Shown piece after piece: positions 43,778-50,673 of a stretch of 64,000 nucleotides of DNA; positions within the stretch are counted from its first letter, which is position 1; each line of letters starts with the position of its first letter. Under the pieces are notes generated by a model. That model was not told the DNA's origin. It made no database searches and saw only the letters and a program-made list of their open reading frames with translations. Origin of the DNA: Saccharomonospora marina XMU15. GTDB lineage: Bacteria > Actinomycetota > Actinomycetes > Mycobacteriales > Pseudonocardiaceae. The stretch covers positions 5,623,179-5,687,178 of the forward strand of contig NZ_CM001439.1 in assembly GCF_000244955.1 (NCBI RefSeq), written 5' to 3'. The position numbers were made by a program, and so were the translations under genes.

Positions 43778-44202
43778 GGCGTCCGCGCACGCTGCCGGTA
43801 GGTCAGCCACGCGCTCGCGATGCCGAGCGTCGCCAGCACAAGCCCCACCACCACATCGTTGACGAACGCGGCGTCGCCCCGGCGGGCGGCAGCGTGATCG
43901 AGTACGAACGCGGACACGACCAGCCAGCCGCCGAGTGCGGCGTTGACGAGGCTCAGCGCGGGTAACGCGCGCGGAAACACCACCCTGAACAGGGCGAGCG
44001 TGCCTACGACGACAGCGAGCGTGACATCGTTGGTGTCCACGGCCGCCGCCAGATCGGGGAAGCCGTAGTGCAGCGCGAACGGGGCGAAACCCAACCACAC
44101 CGCACTGACGAAGACCAGCGAACTCGGCAGACTCGGCGTGAGAAGCCCCTCGACCGCCTGCCCGGTCCAGAATTGGTTTTCTCCCACCACATGACCCGAC
44201 AT
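43753..44202 (-). CDS. SPW-repeat-like membrane protein
   Basis: 149 residues from the ATG at 44200-44202, chosen because AAGGAG lies 6 bases upstream; a longer frame starts at 44268. Four hydrophobic segments are seen (SSLVFVSAVWLGFAPFAL, VTLAVVVGTLALFRVVFP, LSLVNAALGGWLVVSAFVL, VNDVVVGLVLATLGIAS). The pairing of helices with NAALGGWLVVSAF resembles the SPW-type membrane repeat of actinobacteria. Function unknown. Confidence 0.7.
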   Translation of the reverse strand: MSGHVVGENQFWTGQAVEGLLTPSLPSSLVFVSAVWLGFAPFALHYGFPDLAAAVDTNDVTLAVVVGTLALFRVVFPRALPALSLVNAALGGWLVVSAFVLDHAAARRGDAAFVNDVVVGLVLATLGIASAWLTYRQRARTPQSSSSAR

Positions 44203-44461
44203 TGCAGACTCCTTGACTGCCGTACCCGGCCGGGGATCCTCGAAAACTGCCTTCTCCGAGTATGGCACCGCCTGTTAATCAACCCCGACCGATGAATGCG
44301 ATTTGCGATAGTCACGCGAAACTTCGGATTCGCCGATTCGGTCGCTTTCGCACCTTTGTCGGCGGCCACTCCTGCGACGTGGCTGCCGCGGCGCACTGCT
44401 CGTTGAGCGCTTCGCGGCCATCCTTGGTAGGGACTACTCGGCCGGGAGCTGAAGGGAAACC

Positions 44462-46030
44462 ATGGGCAACCTCTGGTGGCAGACAGCGGCTATCTACCAG
44501 GTCTACGTGCGCAGCTTCGCCGACGGCAACGGCGACGGCGTCGGTGACCTGCCTGGCGTGCGCGACCGGCTCGACTACCTCGCCGACCTCGGGGTGGACG
44601 CGGTGTGGCTGACCCCGTTCTACGTCTCCCCGATGGCCGACGGCGGATACGACGTCGCCGACTACCGCGCCGTGGACCCGCTGTTCGGCGACCTTTCCGA
44701 CGCCGAGGCGCTGGTCGCCGACGCGCACGCTCGCGGGCTACGGGTGATCGTCGACGTGGTGCCCAACCACACGTCCTCACAGCATCCGTGGTTCGTCGAG
44801 GCGCTCGCCTCTCCGGCAGGCTCGGCGGCGAGGCGCCGCTACATCTTTCGCGACGGGTGCGGCGACGAACCACCCAACGACTGGGAGTCGATGTTCGGCG
44901 GGTCGGCCTGGACCCGGGTGCCGGACGGGCAGTGGTACCTGCACCTGTTCGACCCAGCGCAGCCGGACCTCAACTGGGAAGACCCTGACGTGCGTGCGGA
45001 GTTCGACAACATCCTGCGGTTCTGGCTCGATCGCGGCGTCGACGGTTTCCGGATCGACGTCGCACACGGCATGGTGAAGGCCGACGGGTTGCCCGACGCG
45101 GGCTGCACCGACCAGGCCCGGCTGGTGGTTCGCAGTGAACTGCCGTACTTCGACAGGGACGGCGTGCACGAGATCTTCCGGGAGTGGCGCAAGATCCTCG
45201 ACTCCTACCCCGGTGAGCGGATCGGGGTGGCCGAGGCGTGGGTACGCAGCCCCGACCGGCTGGCGCGCTACCTCAGGCCGGACGAGCTGCACCAGGCGTT
45301 CAACTTCCACTACATCTCCACCGACTGGTCGGCACGGGCGTTTCGCGAGGTCATCGACACCTCCCTCGCCGCGGTGTCCGATGTCGGCGCCCCTGCTACC
45401 TGGGTGTTGTCCAATCACGACGTCGAGCGCCACGTCACCCGCTACGGCGGGGGAGCCACCGGGCTGCGCAGGGCGCGGGCCGCGGCGTTGCTCACCTTGG
45501 CCCTGCCCGGCTCGGTGTACCTGTACCAGGGGGAGGAACTCGGGCTGCCCGAGGTGACCGATCTGCCTGACGAGGTGCTCACCGACCCGGTGTGGGAGCG
45601 TTCCGGCCACACCGACCGCGGTCGCGACGGCTGCCGGGTGCCGCTGCCGTGGTCAGGCAAGGAGCCGCCGTTCGGCTTCGGCACATCGCCGTGGTTGCCG
45701 CAGCCGCGCGAGTGGGCGGCGCTGACGGTCGAAGCCCAGGACGGCGATCCCGCCTCGACACTGTCGCTGTACCGCATGGCGTTGCGGCTTCGGCGCGGCC
45801 TACCCGACACCGAACTGCGGTGGCTCGACCGGGGCCGCGACGTGCTGGCCTTCGCCAGGGGGACCGGCTTCGCCTGCACCGTGAACTTCGGTTCGGCTGC
45901 GGTCACGTTGCCACGACCGGGCAGGTCGTTGCTGGCCAGCTGTCCGGAGTCCGAGTTCGGCGGCGACGAGCGCGAAGTCATCCTGCCCCCGGACAGCGCC
46001 GTGTGGTGGAGCAGGGACGGCGACCGCTGA
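44462..46030 (+). CDS. GH13 alpha-glucosidase / alpha-amylase family protein
   Basis: 522 residues from the ATG at 44462, after GAAGGGAAA. The (beta/alpha)8 barrel conserved regions are all present: VIVDVVPNHTSS (region I), DGFRIDVAHGMVK with the nucleophile Asp (II), IGVAEAWVRS with the acid/base Glu (III) and WVLSNHDVERHVTRYGG with the transition-state Asp (IV). QVYVRSFADGNGDGVGDLPG is typical of oligo-1,6-glucosidase and alpha-glucosidase. No signal peptide, so it acts in the cytoplasm on maltose- or trehalose-type sugars. Confidence 0.93.
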   Translation: MGNLWWQTAAIYQVYVRSFADGNGDGVGDLPGVRDRLDYLADLGVDAVWLTPFYVSPMADGGYDVADYRAVDPLFGDLSDAEALVADAHARGLRVIVDVVPNHTSSQHPWFVEALASPAGSAARRRYIFRDGCGDEPPNDWESMFGGSAWTRVPDGQWYLHLFDPAQPDLNWEDPDVRAEFDNILRFWLDRGVDGFRIDVAHGMVKADGLPDAGCTDQARLVVRSELPYFDRDGVHEIFREWRKILDSYPGERIGVAEAWVRSPDRLARYLRPDELHQAFNFHYISTDWSARAFREVIDTSLAAVSDVGAPATWVLSNHDVERHVTRYGGGATGLRRARAAALLTLALPGSVYLYQGEELGLPEVTDLPDEVLTDPVWERSGHTDRGRDGCRVPLPWSGKEPPFGFGTSPWLPQPREWAALTVEAQDGDPASTLSLYRMALRLRRGLPDTELRWLDRGRDVLAFARGTGFACTVNFGSAAVTLPRPGRSLLASCPESEFGGDEREVILPPDSAVWWSRDGDR

Positions 46031-46083
46031 CGGCTTCGCGCGATCACGCTGATGGCGGGCCGCCGCCCGATCCTGAACGCAGA

Positions 46084-46114
46084 ACTCGCGGGCAGGAGCG
46101 GGGGACTCGCGGGG
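46084..46114. repeat. Second locus of the 21-bp GC-rich repeat (1.5 copies)
   Basis: One full 21-bp unit (46084-46104) and a partial ACTCGCGGGG follow GCAGAACTCGCG, the same lead-in as at 30.7 kb. It lies in the 96-base space between the convergent glucosidase and transposase-derived genes. It is a dispersed element of the genome with a variable copy number of the unit. Confidence 0.8.
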
Positions 46115-46125
46115 TTGGTCGCAGT

Positions 46126-46920
46126 TCATGGGTCTGCGGTTCGCACCACCACTTCGGGCTCGCTTCCCAGCCAGGCCGCCAGCAGCGGGAAGCGTTCCAC
46201 CGGCCAGTCGCAGACCACCACGCGAACCGGGCGCCGCAACTGCTCGCGCAGCCGCCGGTGGAAGTCGGCCAACATGGCGAGGTCGAAAGGCGAACGGTCG
46301 GCCAGGAACAGCAGCACTCCCCGGTTGGTCACGGCCAGCAGCACGTGACGGTCCTCGGAGTCCGTTCGCGACACCCCATCGCGCCACGCGAACCAGAGCA
46401 CCTCGCCGCGCACGGGGCCTCGCCTGGTGGCGGGCAGCCTGCCACCGGGCAGCTGCGAAAGCCGCGACCGCCGCAACCCCGCCAGCAGGTTCGGCTCGGT
46501 CACCAGACCCCACCGCGCGAGGTAGTGGCCGATGGTCGGCGAGCTCAACGTGATGCCGAACTGGCCGCTGACGAGCTCCGCGATCGCCCGCCGAGTCCAC
46601 AGCCGGTGGGGCAGGCCCACCTCGTCGGGCGGGCTGCCGGTCACCGTCTTGAGCACCCATGCCTGCTGCCCGGCCGAGAGCGCCAGCTGCTCTCCAGGCC
46701 TTCGGCCGCGCTTGCGCGGTCGAAACGTTTCCTCGCCACCCGCCTGGTAGGCGCGCACCCAGGAACCGACCGCCTTGCGCGAGATACCGAGCATGCGAGC
46801 CACGTGTAACTGTGGGACTCCCGACTCGACAGCGGCGACCGCCTGCCTGCGTAGCCGTTCGAGAGCATCCGGGTGCAGGCTCCGCGCGTCCGCGGCGAGT
46901 GTGTGTGATTTGTCGGTCAT
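46126..46920 (-). CDS. IS630-like transposase-derived DNA-binding protein
   Basis: 264 residues from the ATG at 46918-46920, behind GGAAAGGA. The N-terminal part has two helix-turn-helix units (HVARMLGISRKAVGSWVRAY; LWTRRAIAELVSGQFGITLS then TIGHYLARWGL) as in IS630/Tc1-type transposases. The following domain (GEVLWFAWRDGVS, then VRVVVCDWPVERFPLLAAWL) has the fold pattern of the DDE region but lacks the first Asp and the terminal Glu motif. There are no terminal repeats. It therefore looks like a domesticated regulator, lying 38 bases after the copper cluster's CopCD. Confidence 0.6.
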   Translation of the reverse strand: MTDKSHTLAADARSLHPDALERLRRQAVAAVESGVPQLHVARMLGISRKAVGSWVRAYQAGGEETFRPRKRGRRPGEQLALSAGQQAWVLKTVTGSPPDEVGLPHRLWTRRAIAELVSGQFGITLSSPTIGHYLARWGLVTEPNLLAGLRRSRLSQLPGGRLPATRRGPVRGEVLWFAWRDGVSRTDSEDRHVLLAVTNRGVLLFLADRSPFDLAMLADFHRRLREQLRRPVRVVVCDWPVERFPLLAAWLGSEPEVVVRTADP

Positions 46921-46958
46921 GGCAGGCGTCGTCCTTTCCGTTGCGAAGCACCGCGCGG

Positions 46959-48683
46959 TCAGCGGGCACCGACCGGGATGCGCACGACGTCCTGGTCCAC
47001 TTCGGACGTGCGCACCGCGACGGCCAGCTCCCACTGTCCTGGCATCGGGACAGTGGCCGCTGCCGCGATGAAGTGGCCCGGCGAGAAGTACCGAAGTTCC
47101 ACGGGCAGCGGACCGACCGAACCGTCGGCAAGGCTCAACTCGGCGCTCAGTTGCTCGACGTCCATCGGCCTGCCCGCGGGGTCGAGCACCGACAGATGCA
47201 CCTCGTTGCGGCCGACGGCACCCGGTGTGACGGTGACGGCAAGCCGGCCGCGGCCTCGCTCACCTCCCGCGTCGAACGGCACGATCTCGTTCACCGGTCC
47301 GGTGCGTTGCGGCACGGTCGGCGCGGCCCTCACCCGTTCCAGTTCCGCTCGTGCGGGCTCGACGCTCACCAGCGAGGCGGTGACACCGAGCACCACGGCG
47401 GCCAACGTGGTCTCGACGGCGACGAGCCTGCGGAACCGGCGGATCTCCTGTTCGGCAGGGCCCCGGCGGGCCCTGCGCTTGTCGGAGATGGTGACCACGG
47501 CGAACGCGTAGTGGCCGCGCACCCAGTTCCTTGCCAGCAGCCCGAAGGCCAGCAGCACCGCGATCACACCGATCTTGGTCACCAGCACGCCACCGTAGGT
47601 CGTACTCAGCAGTGCCGATGGGCTGCCGACCTGGCGCCAGGCCTGGTAGGCACCGGTAGCCGTCAACACGGCGACACACACCAGCGCGAGCCGGGAGAAC
47701 CGGGGCATCGCCACGCGCATCCCGAGCACGTCGCCGGAACGCAGCAACACGGCGAGCAGCGCCACCAACCCACCCAGCCACACGGCCATCGCGAGCAGGT
47801 GCACGGTGTCCATAGGCACCGCCAGTGCGACCTGACCGCCCGTCGCACTGTGGTTGCCGAGACTGACGGTGAGCGCCAACGCGGTGCCCACCGCGAGGAC
47901 GGCCCCGGCGCGCGCCGCCGCACTCGCCGGGTACTCCGTGGTGGGCGCCCGCCTGCCCAGGTAGTACAGCGCTGCGCTGAGCAGGGCCAGCATGCCGAGC
48001 CGCACCAGTAGCAGCACGCCCATTCGGCTGGACAGTGTCGAGCCGAGCGAGCCGCCGGTGTAGGCCGTGTACGCGGGCAGCGCGCCGACCGTCGCCACAC
48101 CCAGGCTCGCCAGACCCACCCACAGCAGGCGCCGCACCCCCGTCCTCGCCGCGCCACCCGGCCAGCACACCGCCGCGAAGAACGCCGTGCCCACCAGCAG
48201 CGCGAGACCGGCGAAGGTCACCCACCGCGTGCCGCCGTACAGCACCGTCGCCTGCGTGCCCGCCCCGCCGCTCTGCCCGGTCGGCTGCTCGGAGGCGCCG
48301 CCGGTGACCTGCCCGACGCTGAACGACAGCGCACCCCGCACCGGGTGTGTGTCCGCCGAAACGACCCGGTAGGACACGGTGTGGGTGCCCCGGCGCAGCG
48401 ATGGCAGGGTCACCGAAACCGCGTCGGCCCCGCTCGCCCTCGGTGTGGAGACACCGTCCACCTCCGAACCGTCCGGGCCGATGAGCCGCACCTGCGCCAG
48501 TCCGACGTCCACCGGCTCGCTGAACCGCAGCGTCACCTGTCTCGGCGGGTTCGCCAGCAGTTCCCAGTTCCCCGGCGTCGAATCGATCAGCACCGCGTGC
48601 GCGACGGCAGGGGGAGCCGCCGCGAGCGCGGTCACCACGATGATCCCGAGCGCGACGATCGCGCTCGCCAGCCTGCTCAGCAC
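46959..48683 (-). CDS. CopC-CopD fusion copper transport protein
   Basis: 574 residues. A signal peptide ends at VAHA, giving a mature N-terminal region starting near HAVLIDSTP as in CopC. The CopC domain closes with VSADTHPVRGALSFSV, whose histidine helps bind Cu(II). From residue 150 to 440 there are eight or so membrane segments of the CopD type. The last 110 residues are a further periplasmic beta-domain (FixH/YtkA-like). It would bind and import or distribute copper at the membrane. It is the fourth gene in the minus-strand copper cluster, 13 bases after YcnI. Confidence 0.88.
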   Translation of the reverse strand: MLSRLASAIVALGIIVVTALAAAPPAVAHAVLIDSTPGNWELLANPPRQVTLRFSEPVDVGLAQVRLIGPDGSEVDGVSTPRASGADAVSVTLPSLRRGTHTVSYRVVSADTHPVRGALSFSVGQVTGGASEQPTGQSGGAGTQATVLYGGTRWVTFAGLALLVGTAFFAAVCWPGGAARTGVRRLLWVGLASLGVATVGALPAYTAYTGGSLGSTLSSRMGVLLLVRLGMLALLSAALYYLGRRAPTTEYPASAAARAGAVLAVGTALALTVSLGNHSATGGQVALAVPMDTVHLLAMAVWLGGLVALLAVLLRSGDVLGMRVAMPRFSRLALVCVAVLTATGAYQAWRQVGSPSALLSTTYGGVLVTKIGVIAVLLAFGLLARNWVRGHYAFAVVTISDKRRARRGPAEQEIRRFRRLVAVETTLAAVVLGVTASLVSVEPARAELERVRAAPTVPQRTGPVNEIVPFDAGGERGRGRLAVTVTPGAVGRNEVHLSVLDPAGRPMDVEQLSAELSLADGSVGPLPVELRYFSPGHFIAAAATVPMPGQWELAVAVRTSEVDQDVVRIPVGAR

Positions 48684-48695
48684 CGCGGACTCCCG

Positions 48696-49412
48696 TTACA
48701 GCCGCGCGGGTTCCTCGTGCCGCGACTTCTCGCGCGGCACGTCGTTCGGCTTCCTCCTGCCGAACACCACGCCAGCCAGCGCGGCCAGACCCGTGGCGAG
48801 TCCCGCGCCGCCGAGCACGAGCGCGGTCGCGTCCGCATCGGACTCCTCGGCCGCGTGAGCGGGTTGGGGATTAGCGACGGTCAGCGAGGGAGCGGGCCGG
48901 TCCGGCTCCGGCGCGCCCGGCTCCTCGAGATCGATCCAGCGGACCACCTCGCCGTCGGAGTAGGTCTGCAACGACTTGAACACCAGCGTGCTGCCCTGCT
49001 CGGGCAACGGGCCAAGCCGGACCGGGAACTCCTGGTACTGGTGGGGCGGGATCTGCCCGCCCTCCCACACGATGGAGCGCACGGCCTCACTCACCGTGCC
49101 GCCGTGGCCGTTGCTGATCGGGCTGTCAAGCCGCTCGCTGTTCACGGTGATCTTCCACCCCGGCACCGACTGCGGCGAGACGGAGGCAAGCGGCCTGTCG
49201 GCGGGGAACACGACCTCCAGCCGTACGGTCGAGCTGTCGTCACGCTCGTTGGGCACGCGGAACGCGACCGTGGCGCGCTCACCCGGCTGCGCGGTGTCCG
49301 GCGTGACGGAAACGTGTGCCGCGGCACCCGGTTGAGACAGAAAGGCACCTGCCACGCCGAGGGCTGCCACGAGCAGCGCGCCACGGGTTCCAAAACGACG
49401 ATTCAGGGACAT
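48696..49412 (-). CDS. YcnI-like copper-binding membrane protein (DUF1775)
   Basis: 238 residues. A signal peptide (ALLVAALGVAGAFLSQPGAA) leads to AHVSVTPDTAQPGERATVAF, so the mature protein starts at the histidine that binds Cu(II) in this family. The family tryptophan and PGW motif is in VSPQSVPGWKITVN, and IVWEGGQIPPHQYQEFPV follows. A C-terminal helix (ATALVLGGAGLATGLAALAG) anchors it with a basic tail. It lies between the multicopper oxidase and CopCD and probably passes copper between them. Confidence 0.9.
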   Translation of the reverse strand: MSLNRRFGTRGALLVAALGVAGAFLSQPGAAAHVSVTPDTAQPGERATVAFRVPNERDDSSTVRLEVVFPADRPLASVSPQSVPGWKITVNSERLDSPISNGHGGTVSEAVRSIVWEGGQIPPHQYQEFPVRLGPLPEQGSTLVFKSLQTYSDGEVVRWIDLEEPGAPEPDRPAPSLTVANPQPAHAAEESDADATALVLGGAGLATGLAALAGVVFGRRKPNDVPREKSRHEEPARL

Positions 49413-49490
49413 GGGACTCCTTGACTGGTTCTGTGAAGCGAGCCGCCGGTGGTGCGGTCGCCGATGCCACCGGCGACCGCACCGGCGGAA

Positions 49491-50603
49491 CTAGCCGGTG
49501 ACTCCCGGAATCGAGGGCAACTTCACCGTCGCAGGCTCGATGTTGGCGATCGTCACCATTCCCTCCATTCCGTTCGGTGTCTCGGAATGGGAGAAGATGT
49601 GGCAGTGGATCATCCACTTTCCTGGCCTGACCGGAACCCAGATCAGGTCGTAGGTCTGGCCGACACCGACGTTCAGCGTGTCCATCCGTTCCGGGATGGG
49701 CTTGCGGTGCCCGTCCTGAGCCACGACCTCGAAGTAGCCGCCGTGCAGGTGAATCGAGTGGATCATCTCCGGACCGGTCCCGATCAGCCGGATCCGGATC
49801 CGCTCGCCGACGTTGCCCCGCAACTGCGTCGTTCCCGGGAAGCTCTTGCCGTTGAAAACGAACCCGAGTGGACCGTCACCGATGATGATGCGGTAGTCGC
49901 GGTCGGCCGGAATGTCACCGAGAGCGGGCACGATCTCCAGCGACCCGTACAAGCCTCGGCCTTCCTGGTCGCCGTGCATGTGCGAGTGGTACCAGTGGGT
50001 GCCGGTACTGACGGCCTTCCATTCGTAGGTGTAGGTCTGGCCCGGCTCGATCGGAGCCTGAGTCAGGCCTGGCACGCCGTCCTGGTCGTTCGGCAGCACC
50101 ATGCCGTGCCAGTGGATCGAGGTGTCCTGCGGCATGTCGTTCTTGACGACGAACCGCACCTTGTCGCCCTCGTTCACCCGGATCGTCGGTGCGGGAATGT
50201 GGCCGTTGATGGCCATGGCGTCGAACGTCCGGCCACCCGGTTTGGTCTGCCATTGCATGGGAGCGACGTTGAGATGGAACTCCTTGACGCCGTCCTTCAT
50301 CTCCCACGCGGCCAGCGTGGTGCCATCACCGAGGTCCTGCTCGGCCTGCGAGGTCCGCACAGGCTGTGCTTCGGCCTGCGCGGGCCCGGAGGCAGGCAGT
50401 TCGGACGCCGCCTTGGGAAGTCCGGCTTCCTCCACCGCGACCTGTGACGGCGCGGACGAGGATGGCACCGCCACCCCGATCCCGGCCGCGCCGATCCCGA
50501 GAGCCGCACCGATGGCCACGAACCGAACAACCCGGCTCCCGCGGTCGTGAAACGTCGCGAGCAGTTCTCTCAGCCCAGCGCGCGAGCGTTCGGGAGAACT
50601 CAT
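49491..50603 (-). CDS. Two-domain multicopper oxidase
   Basis: 370 residues from the ATG at 50601-50603, behind AAAGGAGAA. A membrane anchor or Tat-type signal (VVRFVAIGAALGIGAAGIGV) precedes two cupredoxin domains. All four copper motifs are present: SIHWHGMVLP, HWYHSHMHGDQEG, MIHSIHLHGGYFEV and MIHCHIFSHSETPNGMEG. At 370 residues it is far shorter than three-domain laccases, so it belongs to the two-domain type, usually trimeric. It may oxidise Cu(I) to Cu(II) or phenolics outside the membrane. It is the second gene of the copper cluster. Confidence 0.92.
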   Translation of the reverse strand: MSSPERSRAGLRELLATFHDRGSRVVRFVAIGAALGIGAAGIGVAVPSSSAPSQVAVEEAGLPKAASELPASGPAQAEAQPVRTSQAEQDLGDGTTLAAWEMKDGVKEFHLNVAPMQWQTKPGGRTFDAMAINGHIPAPTIRVNEGDKVRFVVKNDMPQDTSIHWHGMVLPNDQDGVPGLTQAPIEPGQTYTYEWKAVSTGTHWYHSHMHGDQEGRGLYGSLEIVPALGDIPADRDYRIIIGDGPLGFVFNGKSFPGTTQLRGNVGERIRIRLIGTGPEMIHSIHLHGGYFEVVAQDGHRKPIPERMDTLNVGVGQTYDLIWVPVRPGKWMIHCHIFSHSETPNGMEGMVTIANIEPATVKLPSIPGVTG

Positions 50604-50673
50604 GATTCTCCTTTCTCTTCACAAGTTGGGGGCCACGCCCGGCGACCGTGCGCCGGGCGTGGCGGTTGGACGG

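Noticed and set aside
46126..46920. An active insertion sequence.
   Set aside because: No terminal inverted repeats or target duplications were found, and the DDE residues are not all present.
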